Positions 1 to 7,922 are shown, numbered from the stretch's first letter. The stretch is DNA of 27,726 nt from Hydrogenimonas sp. (GCF_029933015.1 NZ_JAOZOZ010000002.1:17127-44852); one strand, 5' to 3'. Numbers and translations are program-made. The notes: generated by a model from the letters alone, not told the origin.

Positions 1-95
1 TTCAGAGCAGAACGAACCAAAAAGAGGTGCTCGGATAAAAGTCAAAGAAGGGAAAACGGCATAACAGTCAACCGTGTCCCATTCCCCGTTCACTC

Positions 96-821
96 TCATC
101 CCCGCTCCCTCATCATCTTCATCGCCCGTTCCAGATCTTCGGGGGTGTCGATCCCGAAACTCTTCGTCTCCACTTCCGCCATGGCGATTTCGTATCCGTG
201 GGAGAGGGCGCGGAGCTGTTCGAGTTTTTCGACGTGCTCCAGCGGAGCGTGGGGAAGGGCGCAGAACTTTTCGAGCATTTTGCGTGTAAACCCGTAGAGG
301 CCCAGATGACCTTTGAGGCTTTTCAGGGTTCCCTCTCTGTCGAAAGGGATGGGGCTGCGGGAGAAGTAGAGGGCGAAACCGCATTCGTCGGTGACCACCT
401 TGACGAGATTGGGATTTTCCGCCTCTTCTTTGCTCACCGTTTTGTAGAGGGAGGAGATCATCGTACGCTCCTCTTTTCTATGTTTCCTGACCAGATCGAC
501 CAGCGTTTCGACCACCTCCGGCTCGATGAAGGGCTCGTCGGCCTGGACGTTGACGATGATTTCATCGCTGTCCAGCCCCAGACGTGCCGCCGCTTCGTTG
601 ATGCGGTCGGTACCGCTCAGGTGCTCGGAACTGGTCATGACGGTTCTGATCCCCTCTTTTTCGCAGACTTCGGCGACCTCCCGGCTATCGGTGGCCACGA
701 CCACGTCGTCGACTTTCGCGACGGTTCGTGCCGTGGCGACCACCATCGGGACGCCGTCGATTTCGGCGAGGACTTTTCTGGGGAAACGGGTGGAAGCGAT
801 ACGCGCCGGAATGATAATCAT
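96..821 (-). CDS. kdsB: 3-deoxy-manno-octulosonate cytidylyltransferase (CMP-Kdo synthetase)
   Basis: This 241-aa cytosolic enzyme couples Kdo to CTP, giving CMP-Kdo for the inner core of lipopolysaccharide. The N-terminus (MIIIPARIASTRFPRK) is the family's nucleotide-binding loop. Further family blocks are NVQADEPFIEP near residue 90 and the HLGLYGFTR block near residue 168. The length is normal for KdsB. The ATG follows AGGTT and lies about 16 bases below a TAGAAT -10 that overlaps the divergent promoter of the next gene. It is the only gene here on its strand before the window edge, so any operon partners downstream are not visible. Identification is secure from the motifs. Confidence 0.96.
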   Translation of the reverse strand: MIIIPARIASTRFPRKVLAEIDGVPMVVATARTVAKVDDVVVATDSREVAEVCEKEGIRTVMTSSEHLSGTDRINEAAARLGLDSDEIIVNVQADEPFIEPEVVETLVDLVRKHRKEERTMISSLYKTVSKEEAENPNLVKVVTDECGFALYFSRSPIPFDREGTLKSLKGHLGLYGFTRKMLEKFCALPHAPLEHVEKLEQLRALSHGYEIAMAEVETKSFGIDTPEDLERAMKMMRERG

Positions 822-839
822 CTCATGAACCTTTTTTGC

Positions 840-849
840 TATAATTCTA
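840..849. promoter_or_regulatory. Overlapping divergent -10 elements for kdsB (-) and trmN6-like gene (+)
   Basis: On the + strand TTTTTTGC precedes TATAAT at 840-845. On the - strand TTTTTGG precedes TAGAAT at 849-844. Both have the T-rich upstream stretch and extended -10 usual in Campylobacterota. They share two base pairs, so the two genes probably compete for RNA polymerase. Start points would lie near 852 (+) and 837 (-). Confidence 0.65.
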
Positions 850-867
850 CCAAAAATCGGGGGTTCG

Positions 868-1560
868 GTGCTTTTCTATCAGCCGCAGGACGGATACCGC
901 TTCAACAGCGACTCCATGTTTCTCTACGACTTCATCGCCTCCTTCTCTCCCAGGGGCGACCTGCTGGATGTGGGGTGCGGTGTGGGTGTCATCGGTCTGC
1001 TTCTGGCGCGGGATTTTCCGATCCGTCTGACACTGGTGGAAAAGCAGGAGAAGATGGCGTTTTTCGCGGAGAGAAACATCCGTGCCAACGGAATCGACGC
1101 CGAACTGGTCCATGGCGATTTTCTCGCTTTCGACACCGACAGACGTTTCGATTTCATCGTCTCGAACCCTCCTTTCTACCATCCGGACGTCATCCAGAGC
1201 GAAGACGAGCATATACGGATATGCCGTTACAACGACCATCTGCCCATCGACGCCTTTTTCAAAAAGGTGAAGTCGCTGCTGGCACCCCGGGGACGTTTCA
1301 TCTTCTGCTACGACGCCGCGCAGGTGGGCGATCTTCTCCCACGGCTGACGGAAGTGGGGCTGCGGGCGGAGGATATGCGTTTCATCCATCCCAAAAGAGA
1401 GCGGCCCGCGAAACTGGTTCTCGTCCATGCGCGCAACAACTCCAGGGCACGCACGAAAGTCTGGCCTCCTTTCATCGTTTTCGAAGGGGAGGTCTATGGG
1501 GAGGAGGCGCAGGCCGTATTTAAAAAAGCAAGGACACATACGCTAAAATGTCAGATTTGA
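868..1560 (+). CDS. tRNA1(Val) (adenine-37-N6)-methyltransferase-like protein (TrmN6/YfiC family)
   Basis: This is a 230-aa SAM-dependent N6-adenine methylase. The opening QPQDGYRFNSDSMFL matches the Q-x-x-GYRF-x-x-DS signature of the YfiC/TrmN6 group. Motif I is LDVGCGVGVIG at about 33-43, and the catalytic amino-methylase motif NPPFY is at about 100-104. The family modifies A37 of tRNA1Val; the exact substrate in this organism is inferred. The start is GTG, about 22 bases below the TATAAT at 840. It is the first gene of a four-gene operon, and its 3' end overlaps the YkgJ gene by 13 bases. Confidence 0.85.
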   Translation: MLFYQPQDGYRFNSDSMFLYDFIASFSPRGDLLDVGCGVGVIGLLLARDFPIRLTLVEKQEKMAFFAERNIRANGIDAELVHGDFLAFDTDRRFDFIVSNPPFYHPDVIQSEDEHIRICRYNDHLPIDAFFKKVKSLLAPRGRFIFCYDAAQVGDLLPRLTEVGLRAEDMRFIHPKRERPAKLVLVHARNNSRARTKVWPPFIVFEGEVYGEEAQAVFKKARTHTLKCQI

Positions 1561-1934
1561 TAACGAAAGAGGGTTTCGACTTCGCGTTCGATCCGAAAGC
1601 CTGTGAAACGTGTGCGGGAAACTGCTGTATCGGCGAGAGCGGCCGTATCTGGGTCAGCGTCCAGAAGATACCGGAGATGGCCGCTTTCTTGAATCTCGAT
1701 CCCGATACGTTCATTAAGCGCTATCTGGAAAAAGTAGGGTATCGTTTCAGTATCAGGGAGAAAGTGGTCGTCGAAGGCGAATACGACTGCATCTTCTACG
1801 ACCGGGTAAAACGCCGGTGCGAAATCTATCCGGTCCGGCCCATACAGTGCCGCACCTATCCCTTCTGGGACTATTTCAAAGAAAACGAAGAGGAATTGAG
1901 AAAAGAATGTCCAGGTATCTGTCAGCCTTCCTAA
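1548..1934 (+). CDS. YkgJ-family cysteine cluster protein
   Basis: This 128-aa protein has the YkgJ/UPF0153 cysteine pattern: C19-x2-C22-x3-C26-C27, then C81, C91, C101 (in PIQCRTYPFW), C121 and C125. Such proteins are thought to bind zinc or an iron-sulfur cluster, but the biochemical role is not settled. The ATG lies inside the 3' end of the methylase gene, and the gene overlaps the lipoprotein gene by 28 bases, so translational coupling is likely. Assignment to the family is firm; the function is unknown. Confidence 0.85.
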   Translation: MSDLITKEGFDFAFDPKACETCAGNCCIGESGRIWVSVQKIPEMAAFLNLDPDTFIKRYLEKVGYRFSIREKVVVEGEYDCIFYDRVKRRCEIYPVRPIQCRTYPFWDYFKENEEELRKECPGICQPS

Positions 1935-3196
1935 CACTGTTTCTGCTTTTGACCGGATGTTCCCAGAAGTCTCCGCATCCCGGCATCGCGCCGGAAGCGA
2001 AGTACAAGGCCTTCGACTACGAGTACGACTACATCATCCACGCCCTCTACTACAAGGAGCATGGGGATTACGGCAGAGCCTATATCATGTTCGACGAGCT
2101 CTACCGCAAGACGGGCAATCCCGAATACAAGATCGAATCCATCAAACTTCTCATCGCCGGCAAACGGTACGAGGATGCGCTGAAACAGCTGACGGCATTG
2201 ATCGAAAAGTATCCCGACAACGTCACGCTATACAGACTCATGACAGTCGCCCAGCTGCGGTTGAACAGGGCGGAAGAGGCACTGGCCAGCGCCAAAAAAG
2301 TGGTCGAGCTGGAACCGGAAAACGTCCAGAACATCGATCTGCTCGCGTCTATCTATCTGATCAAGGGGATGAACCAGAAGGCGTACGATGTCTACGAGAG
2401 CTACTATTCGACCCATCACGACGATACGACGGTCGTCAAGATGGCGTCGATCCTCTATCATCAGTACAAAAAGCCCCAGGATGCCATCAGGCTTCTGGAG
2501 ACGCACAGCAAGATGATCGGCTGCACCGAAAACGTATGTCTCTTTCTCGCCGAACTCTACCGCCAGAACAACGATCTGGAAAATCTCGCCGATGTCTACG
2601 CCCGCATGTACGACGCGACGAAATCCTCCGAATACGCCCAGAAAGCGGCGGAAATCTACGCCTACAAAAAGGAGTTCGACAAGGCCGAAAAACTGCTGAT
2701 CGAATCCAAAGCCGACGACAAACTGCTTCTGGCCATCTACAAACACACCAAAGCCTACGAAAAAGCGGCGAAACTGGCCAAAGATCTCTACGACCAGACC
2801 CTCGATCCGCTCTGGCTCGCCGAGTACGGAGTGCTCCTCTACGAAGCCGCTCCGAAAAAGGATGATCCCAAACTTCTCAAAAAGGTGATACGTCTGCTCT
2901 CCGAGGCTTTCAAGGAGGGGGTCGACGATCCGCTCTACTACAACTATCTGGGCTATCTGCTGATCGATCACGACATCGACGTGAAGTGGGGTGTGGATCT
3001 GGTCAAAAAAGCCCTCAGAGCCGAACCCGATTCGGCCTTCTACATCGATTCGCTGGCGTGGGGGCACTACAAACTGGGAGAGTGCCAAAAAGCCTACAAC
3101 GAAATGAAGAAGGTGATCGACAAACTTGGCCTCAAAGACGAAGAGATCAAAGCCCACTGGAAAAAAATAGAAAAATGCAGGAGTCGAAAGAAGTGA
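1907..3196 (+). CDS. TPR-repeat lipoprotein
   Basis: A 429-aa protein predicted to be exported and lipidated. Residues 1-18 form a lipoprotein signal: a short basic start, a Leu/Phe-rich core and the lipobox L-L-T-G-C with Cys18. The rest is helical repeats of TPR type, for example the stretch with [19 protein letters not shown], the following [10 protein letters not shown], and a final unit with [18 protein letters not shown]. It probably scaffolds protein contacts at a membrane face in the periplasm; the partner is unknown. I chose the ATG at 1907 because the signal peptide begins there. The reading frame stays open upstream but that part is not signal-like. It overlaps ykgJ by 28 bases and trpC by 22. 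Confidence 0.85.
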   Translation: MSRYLSAFLTLFLLLTGCSQKSPHPGIAPEAKYKAFDYEYDYIIHALYYKEHGDYGRAYIMFDELYRKTGNPEYKIESIKLLIAGKRYEDALKQLTALIEKYPDNVTLYRLMTVAQLRLNRAEEALASAKKVVELEPENVQNIDLLASIYLIKGMNQKAYDVYESYYSTHHDDTTVVKMASILYHQYKKPQDAIRLLETHSKMIGCTENVCLFLAELYRQNNDLENLADVYARMYDATKSSEYAQKAAEIYAYKKEFDKAEKLLIESKADDKLLLAIYKHTKAYEKAAKLAKDLYDQTLDPLWLAEYGVLLYEAAPKKDDPKLLKKVIRLLSEAFKEGVDDPLYYNYLGYLLIDHDIDVKWGVDLVKKALRAEPDSAFYIDSLAWGHYKLGECQKAYNEMKKVIDKLGLKDEEIKAHWKKIEKCRSRKK

Positions 3197-3981
3197 TACT
3201 GGATGAAATCATAGCCCGGACGAAAATCGATCTGGAGAAGAAGAAGAAAGAGTTTCCGATGGAGTGGTTGGGACGCTCTCTGGCCTACAATCCCTACCCG
3301 CCCAGAGACGTGCACAAGGTGCTCAAATCGACACCGGAGAATCCCTACCGCATCATCGCCGAAGTCAAAAAGGCGAGCCCCTCCAAGGGTGTCATACGGG
3401 AAGATTTCGATCCGCTCACGATCGGCAAGGCCTACGAGGAGGGCGGGGCGGACGCTCTGTCGGTGCTGACCGAGCCCCACTACTTTCAAGGAGACATCGA
3501 GTATCTGACGATGCTGCGCCGCTACGTTCCGATGCCGCTGCTGCGCAAGGATTTCATCATCGACAGGTACCAGCTCGTCGAGGCCCTCGTCTACGGGGCC
3601 GATTTCGTACTGCTCATCGCCAAGGCGCTGACGCGCAAGGAGCTCAAGAATCTGCTGGAATACACATGGCATCTGGGGATGGAGGCGCTGGTGGAGATCC
3701 ACGACAAAAAGGATCTGGTCAAGGCGATCTTCGCCGGGGCCAACATCATCGGCATCAACCATCGCAATCTCGAAACCTTCGAGATGGATATGAGCCTCAG
3801 CGAACGGCTCATTCCGATGATCCCCAACAGCAAGATCATCGTCGCAGAAAGCGGCATCCACGATCACGAACAGGTGAAACATCTGCACGACGTGGGTGCC
3901 GACGCTTTTCTGGTCGGAGAGCACTTCATGCGCCAGGACGATATCGCCGGCGCTTTGAGAAAACTCAAATACGGAGAGTGA
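3175..3981 (+). CDS. trpC: Indole-3-glycerol phosphate synthase
   Basis: This 268-aa TIM-barrel enzyme closes the ring of CdRP to indole-3-glycerol phosphate in tryptophan synthesis. Family blocks are [10 protein letters not shown] (about 63-72, catalytic Lys), [21 protein letters not shown] (about 122-130, second catalytic Lys), [11 protein letters not shown] and [12 protein letters not shown] near the C-terminus. It is monofunctional, with no PRAI (TrpF) domain attached. The ATG at 3175 lies within the end of the TPR gene; no strong ribosome site is visible, so coupling is likely. It is the last gene of the operon from 868 and stands apart from other trp genes. Confidence 0.95.
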   Translation: MQESKEVILDEIIARTKIDLEKKKKEFPMEWLGRSLAYNPYPPRDVHKVLKSTPENPYRIIAEVKKASPSKGVIREDFDPLTIGKAYEEGGADALSVLTEPHYFQGDIEYLTMLRRYVPMPLLRKDFIIDRYQLVEALVYGADFVLLIAKALTRKELKNLLEYTWHLGMEALVEIHDKKDLVKAIFAGANIIGINHRNLETFEMDMSLSERLIPMIPNSKIIVAESGIHDHEQVKHLHDVGADAFLVGEHFMRQDDIAGALRKLKYGE

Positions 3982-3997
3982 GGCGTCAGCTCTCTTT
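3974..3997. terminator. Hairpin spanning the convergent trpC / phosphoribosyltransferase stop codons
   Basis: Arms GAGAG-TGA (3974-3981) and TCA-g-CTCTC (3986-3994) enclose the loop GGCG, followed by TTT on the + strand. The TGA stop of trpC pairs with the TCA (stop of the opposite gene). It is a plausible short terminator, weak on the U-tract. Confidence 0.45.
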
Positions 3998-4633
3998 CGC
4001 TTTTTTGAGCAGTTCGATCACCTCTTCGTCGCTGGTCTGATCGAATTTTTCATAATGGGCGCCCACAGCCCAGAAGGGTTCGGGCGTCTCCAGCACCACC
4101 ACTCTGTCCGCCAGACGTTCCATCTCGTCAAGGGTATCCGCCGGGGCGACGGGCACGGCGACGATGATGGCTGCCGGATTCTGCTCCCGTATGGCCGCCA
4201 GGGCCGCTTTCATCGTGTATCCCGTGGCGATCCCGTCGTCGATCAGGATGACCGTTTTGCCTTCGAGATGTTTCAGGGGATTTTGTGATCCGCGGTAGAG
4301 CTCCTGCCTGCGGTGAAGCTCCTCCCGCTCTTCGGCGACCACCTGGTCGAGATACCTCTTGTCCACTCCGAGCCGATAGACCGCCTCCTCGTTCAGTACG
4401 ACCCTTTCGGGTTCCCCCTCCACCAGAGCGCCGATGGCGAACTCCTTGTTGAAGGGTGCACCGAGTTTGCGTACGATGATGACATCCAGCGGAGCGTGCA
4501 GCCGTTTGGCCACCTCATAGGCTACCGGTACGCCGCCGCGGGGAAGCGCCAGGATGATCGGATTTTCGAAAGGGCCGGCCGATTCGAGGGCCTCGGCCAG
4601 TCTCTCTCCCGCTTCGACTCTGTCTATAAACAT
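3986..4633 (-). CDS. Phosphoribosyltransferase domain protein
   Basis: A 215-aa type I phosphoribosyltransferase-fold protein. The PRPP-binding motif is VILIDDGIATGYT (about 128-140). The blocks ALPRGGVPVA and RKLGAPFNKEFAIGAL place it in the COG1926 group of predicted phosphoribosyltransferases, whose substrate is not established. I chose ATG 4633: AAGGAG sits five bases upstream. The in-frame GTG two codons earlier overlaps that ribosome site and is less likely. It faces trpC with a 4-base gap and has its own sigma-70 promoter, so it is probably a single-gene unit. Confidence 0.8.
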   Translation of the reverse strand: MFIDRVEAGERLAEALESAGPFENPIILALPRGGVPVAYEVAKRLHAPLDVIIVRKLGAPFNKEFAIGALVEGEPERVVLNEEAVYRLGVDKRYLDQVVAEEREELHRRQELYRGSQNPLKHLEGKTVILIDDGIATGYTMKAALAAIREQNPAAIIVAVPVAPADTLDEMERLADRVVVLETPEPFWAVGAHYEKFDQTSDEEVIELLKKAKES

Positions 4634-4662
4634 TTGCACTCCTTCTTTTTATGTTTGTTTAA

Positions 4663-4691
4663 GATATAGCATAATTTAAGATTTTTTTCAA
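4663..4691 (-). promoter_or_regulatory. Sigma-70 promoter of the phosphoribosyltransferase gene
   Basis: Read on the - strand, TTGAAA (4691-4686) is followed by a 17-base spacer and TATATC (4668-4663). The start point would be about 20 bases upstream of the ATG and its AAGGAG site. Confidence 0.55.
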
Positions 4692-4733
4692 GTTTTCTGA
4701 AGTAACGAAGAGGATATTCGGAAGAGAAGGGGA

Positions 4734-4754
4734 CCGTATCCGTTACGGATACGG
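4734..4754 (-). terminator. Perfect 9-bp hairpin just downstream of yqeY
   Basis: CCGTATCCG and CGGATACGG flank a 3-base TTA loop, 13 bases past the yqeY stop. On the - strand it is followed by a pyrimidine-rich rather than pure U tract, so it is either a weak intrinsic terminator or a 3'-end stabilising hairpin. Confidence 0.5.
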
Positions 4755-4766
4755 CGAAGAGGTGTA

Positions 4767-5216
4767 TCAGGCGTTCAGAAGCTCTTTGGCGATCTGGTTG
4801 ATCACCTTTCCTTCGGCACGGCTGCCGATTTTGGCTTTGGCGGCGCCCATGACCTTGCCCATATCTTTCATACCCGAGGCGCCCGTTTCGGCGATGATCT
4901 CTTTGAGGATCTCTCTCACTTCGTCGTCGCTCATCGGTTCGGGCAGGTAGCTGCGCAGTACCTCCAGCTCCTTTTCGTTCTTCTCCACCAGATCTTCGCG
5001 GCCTCCGCTTTTGAACTGCTCGATGGCGTCGTTGCGCTGCTTGATCTGCTTGACGAGGATCGCCTCGATATCGGCGTCGCTGAGCTCTTTGCGCTCGTCT
5101 ACCTCGATCTGTTTGATGGCGCTCATGACAAAACGTATCACGTCGCGTTTGAACGTATCTTTCTCTTTCATCGCCGTTTTGAGATCGGCCTGAAGTCTCT
5201 CTTTGAGTTGGCTCAT
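4767..5216 (-). CDS. yqeY: GatB/YqeY domain protein
   Basis: A 149-aa soluble helical protein of the YqeY family, homologous to the C-terminal tRNA-binding tail domain of GatB. Typical blocks are LKTAMKEKDTFKRDVIRFV at the N-terminus, RNDAIEQFKSGGREDLVEKNEKELEVLRSYLP in the middle, and MKDMGKVMGAAKAKIGSRAEG near the end. The family is often found with rpsU, dnaG or tRNA genes, and its cellular role is unsettled. It is divergent from flgH, and its ribosome site AGGAAGGAAAG lies opposite the sigma-54 promoter of flgH. Confidence 0.93.
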   Translation of the reverse strand: MSQLKERLQADLKTAMKEKDTFKRDVIRFVMSAIKQIEVDERKELSDADIEAILVKQIKQRNDAIEQFKSGGREDLVEKNEKELEVLRSYLPEPMSDDEVREILKEIIAETGASGMKDMGKVMGAAKAKIGSRAEGKVINQIAKELLNA

Positions 5217-5228
5217 TTCTTTCCTTCC

Positions 5229-5244
5229 TGGAACAGTTTTTGCT
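5229..5244 (+). promoter_or_regulatory. Sigma-54 (RpoN) promoter of flgH
   Basis: TGGAAC (5229-5234), five bases, then TTGCT (5240-5244). GG at 5230-5231 and GC at 5242-5243 are separated by exactly 10 bases, the invariant RpoN spacing. The start point would be near 5255, about 38 bases before the flgH ATG. Rod, ring and hook genes in Campylobacter and Helicobacter are known RpoN targets under FlgR/FlgS control. Confidence 0.75.
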
Positions 5245-5269
5245 GTCGTTATACATAGATTTGGACCGA

Positions 5270-5275
5270 ATTATA
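5270..5275 (-). promoter_or_regulatory. Extended -10 of the yqeY promoter
   Basis: On the - strand TTTTGG runs into TATAAT (5275-5270), the common Campylobacterota extended -10. The transcript would start near 5263, giving a leader of about 47 bases. This region also lies in the flgH leader on the other strand. Confidence 0.6.
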
Positions 5276-5292
5276 CCAAAAGGACGAAGTCA

Positions 5293-5994
5293 ATGCGAAA
5301 GATCGAAAGTCTGGCACTTCTGTCGGCGATCCTGCTCTACAGCGGATGCAGTACGCATCAGGCCGATGCGAAGATCGATTTCAAACCGCCGAAATATGTG
5401 GAGCAGGTGCCACCCAGAGAGGAGCTTAGAGGTCTCTACAATCCCGGAAGCCTTTTTGGACGCGGTGACAATCCCGTCTTTTCCGACAAGAAAGCGATGA
5501 ACATCAACGATATCGTCACGGTCGTCATCGACGAAAACATTCTCTCTTCATCCAGCGGTGCCAAAAAGATCGCGAAAAAGACAGACGACAACCTCGGAGG
5601 CGCCGTATTCGCCGGCGGTCCCGGAAGCCTGGCGACACAGGCCAACAAAGTGAGCGACATCAGCGTCGGCATCAACTCCTCCAACACGTTCGCCGCCCAG
5701 GGTTCCAACACCCGCAAAGAGAAGTTCACGACGACCATCTCCGCACGGATCATCAAGATTCTCGAAAACGGCAACTATTTCATCGATGGCAGGAGGGAGA
5801 TGCTCATCGACGGACAGAAACAGATCCTTCACGTCAATGGCGTCATACGGCCGGAAGATATCACCCAGACCAACATGATCGATTCCAAATATATCGCCGA
5901 TGCGAAGATTCTCTACGAAACCCAGGGAGATATCAAAGAGGCGACGGAGAAAGGGTGGGGTACCAAAGCGATCGAATCGGTCTGGCCATTCTGA
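5293..5994 (+). CDS. flgH: Flagellar L-ring lipoprotein FlgH
   Basis: This 233-aa outer-membrane lipoprotein forms the L-ring, the bushing through which the flagellar rod passes. Residues 1-19 are a lipoprotein signal ending in Y-S-G-C; the aromatic residue three before Cys is slightly unusual. Conserved blocks are GSLFGRGDNPVFSDKKAMNINDIVTVVIDE, the Ser-rich run after it, FTTTISARIIKILENGNYFIDGRREMLIDGQ and VNGVIRPEDI. Length is normal. The ATG at 5293 follows AGGACG and starts the signal peptide. It is isolated here from flgI and other flagellar genes, which is common in this phylum. Its stop codon directly abuts the stop of the opposing FIST gene. Confidence 0.96.
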   Translation: MRKIESLALLSAILLYSGCSTHQADAKIDFKPPKYVEQVPPREELRGLYNPGSLFGRGDNPVFSDKKAMNINDIVTVVIDENILSSSSGAKKIAKKTDDNLGGAVFAGGPGSLATQANKVSDISVGINSSNTFAAQGSNTRKEKFTTTISARIIKILENGNYFIDGRREMLIDGQKQILHVNGVIRPEDITQTNMIDSKYIADAKILYETQGDIKEATEKGWGTKAIESVWPF

Positions 5995-7554
5995 TCACTC
6001 CGGTTCCACTTCCTGGATGATCGCGATGGCCCCCCGTGTGATGCCTTGATGTGTCACGGGAATCGTATCGATGCGTACCGTGATATTTTTGCCGCTGACG
6101 GGGTCGATGACCGATCCGACTTTCGAATGAAATTTTTCGTTCAGCCCCTCTTGCAGGAGTGAGACGATCCACTGCTCCATCCTCTCCAAATCCCGTCCGG
6201 AGGCCAGTTTGACATCGAGTCCAAGTAGGGTGGAGGCTTTCGTGTTGCAGCTTTCCATAAGCAGATTTCTGTCATAAAGGAGCACGCCGTGGGGAAACTC
6301 CTCCATCAAAAGCCCAAGCGCGCCCACTCTCAGTTCCAGCTCTTCGAACATGACGCGGCTCAGATGGCTCAGGGTATCCGAAAGGAGATTGACCTCTTCG
6401 GGGGCGTCCAGAGGGAATCTTCTGCACTCCTTTTCCACGCTTCCGGCCTTCTGTTTCGTTTCGCTCAGCCCGAGTACGACCATCGACTGGTTCAGAAGAT
6501 AGCTTTTGCCCTCTTTGTAGAAAAACTGTCCGTACCCGAAATATCCTACGGTCGTGGCGGTCTTGGAGAGCGTATCGAGCCCGTTGTAGAGACGCTCTTT
6601 GTTGAGAAGCTGCTGGGAAGCGTCCGAAAAGAGGAAGAAAGTTTCGAAATCTCCCTTTTCGGAAAATTTGGGGAAACAGAAAGTGGAGGAGGATTTTTTG
6701 TCGATATATCCGAATTTCCATCGACACTCGGGATCGATGTTTCCTGTGTAGCGGATCGATCCGTCCTCATAGAGGGATGTCACGTTTCTGGCGATCTGCA
6801 ATCCCTCTTTTTCCGTGACCAGGGCTATCTCCAGACCCGAAAGAGGAAATTTGTCGACGAAATCCCGCCCCAGATAGTGGGCGTACATCTCCGCCGCGAT
6901 CCGGCCATTGATTTCATAGACTCTGTTTTTTCTGGCGGAAGTGATCTCGAGATCGGGTCCGACGGCACGCAGATCGACGACCGCTTCCATCGCGACGGTG
7001 AGATGGGAGCCGCTGAGTCCGATGGCTACCGCGCCTTTGGTGATGGTCTGGTCGTTGTGGATGAGGATGGTTTCGAAAAACTTTCCGTAATCGGCCGCCA
7101 GACCCCCGCAGATCGGAACGTTTTTGGCGACCGAGGAGACACCCTCGAGGAGCTCTTCGGGGTTGATCTGGAGCGTGTCGCAAAAGAGCAGCAGAAGCTT
7201 CGTATCGCGTTTGAGAACCTTTTTGGCCAGAAGTTTTCCCGCGTCCGTCGTCTGCTCCTCCTCGATCTCTCCGAGAGAAAAGCCGGTCACTTTCGTTTTG
7301 TCGAAAGTCGTGATGGCGATGATGGTTTTGTGTTCGCTGAAAGCGTTGTTGTGGATATCTCCGAAAGTCGTGACACCTACGATGACGGCGTCGGGAAAGA
7401 AGATCTGGACCTCTCTGGCGATCTTCTCGAGCATCGAACGTGACCGGTAGGTGCTGTAGATCTGTACCAGGATCGATTTCGCGCAGTTGATCTCATCCGT
7501 CGGAAGCAAATGGAACGTCAGAACCGATTCGTAGACGACGGAGTAGGTTTTCAT
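5995..7554 (-). CDS. FIST N/C domain sensor protein with C-terminal PAS-like domain
   Basis: A 519-aa protein with no membrane segments. The FIST_N domain spans about 28-200 (FFPDAVIVGVTTFGDI, NVPICGGLAADYG) and the FIST_C domain about 215-365 (INGRIAAEMYAHYLG, TVGYFGYGQFF). A PAS-like segment spans about 410-519 (FPHGVLLYDRNLLMESCNTKASTLLGLD). FIST domains are proposed small-ligand (possibly amino-acid) sensors normally fused to kinases, GGDEF/EAL or methyl-accepting domains. Here no output domain follows the PAS, so it probably acts by protein contact. A sigma-28-like promoter may lie upstream, which would fit a motility or chemotaxis role; that is inference. Confidence 0.83.
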   Translation of the reverse strand: MKTYSVVYESVLTFHLLPTDEINCAKSILVQIYSTYRSRSMLEKIAREVQIFFPDAVIVGVTTFGDIHNNAFSEHKTIIAITTFDKTKVTGFSLGEIEEEQTTDAGKLLAKKVLKRDTKLLLLFCDTLQINPEELLEGVSSVAKNVPICGGLAADYGKFFETILIHNDQTITKGAVAIGLSGSHLTVAMEAVVDLRAVGPDLEITSARKNRVYEINGRIAAEMYAHYLGRDFVDKFPLSGLEIALVTEKEGLQIARNVTSLYEDGSIRYTGNIDPECRWKFGYIDKKSSSTFCFPKFSEKGDFETFFLFSDASQQLLNKERLYNGLDTLSKTATTVGYFGYGQFFYKEGKSYLLNQSMVVLGLSETKQKAGSVEKECRRFPLDAPEEVNLLSDTLSHLSRVMFEELELRVGALGLLMEEFPHGVLLYDRNLLMESCNTKASTLLGLDVKLASGRDLERMEQWIVSLLQEGLNEKFHSKVGSVIDPVSGKNITVRIDTIPVTHQGITRGAIAIIQEVEPE

Positions 7555-7582
7555 GAGGCCCTTTATTTCTATAGTTTGTCAC

Positions 7583-7588
7583 TATAAT
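7583..7588 (+). promoter_or_regulatory. -10 element for the 91-aa gene
   Basis: TATAAT at 7583-7588 after TTTGTCAC would give a leader of about 50 bases. It abuts a sigma-28-like -10 on the opposite strand. Confidence 0.45.
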
Positions 7589-7615
7589 TATCGGTATTTA
7601 AAGAGAGTTTGTTTA
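7588..7615 (-). promoter_or_regulatory. Sigma-28-like promoter candidate for the FIST gene
   Basis: On the - strand TAAA (7615-7612) is followed after 16 bases by ACCGATAA (7595-7588). The enterobacterial FliA pattern is TAAA-N15-GCCGATAA, so this differs by one spacer base and one base of the -10. The leader would be about 25 bases. Confidence 0.4.
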
Positions 7616-7645
7616 CCATTTGTTCCAACCGAATAGGAGAAACCA

Positions 7646-7921
7646 TTGAAACTGACGATACAAAACGACACGCTGGAACTCGCCGACGTCAGTCAGCTCT
7701 ATCCCGCAGCGATGATCCGCTATGCCGACGGTACCATCACACCGATCTCTCTCGAATGGTTCGATAATATGGCGAACCGTGATGTGGAACTTCTACATTA
7801 TGCCATATGTATCCATTATAAAGAGAAAGAGAGGGAGCCGCTCTTCTATCGATACGACGACAGGGAGGCCCTGGAAGCGGAGATCGTGGAGATTTCCAGG
7901 CAGATCGGCGCACAGGGGTGA
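7646..7921 (+). CDS. Small protein of unknown function (91 aa)
   Basis: I do not recognise this protein. It is soluble, with a beta-like first half (MKLTIQNDTLELADV, MIRYADGTITPISLEWF) and a charged C-terminal helix (DDREALEAEIVEISRQIG). The start is TTG, supported by a good AGGAG six bases upstream. A TATAAT lies at 7583. It has its own promoter between two divergent or convergent neighbours, and its stop is one base from the nspC stop. The clear ribosome site and normal codon use make it very likely real. Confidence 0.75.
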   Translation: MKLTIQNDTLELADVSQLYPAAMIRYADGTITPISLEWFDNMANRDVELLHYAICIHYKEKEREPLFYRYDDREALEAEIVEISRQIGAQG

Positions 7922-7922
7922 A

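Noticed and set aside
1..93. Open frame on the - strand starting at GTG 93 and running off the window edge
   Set aside because: Only 31 codons are visible, with no recognisable motif and only a weak ribosome site inside the end of kdsB; a partial gene cannot be supported.
198..1523. Long 441-codon + frame across kdsB and the methylase gene
   Set aside because: It is antisense to kdsB and out of frame with the methylase; both real genes have clear family motifs.
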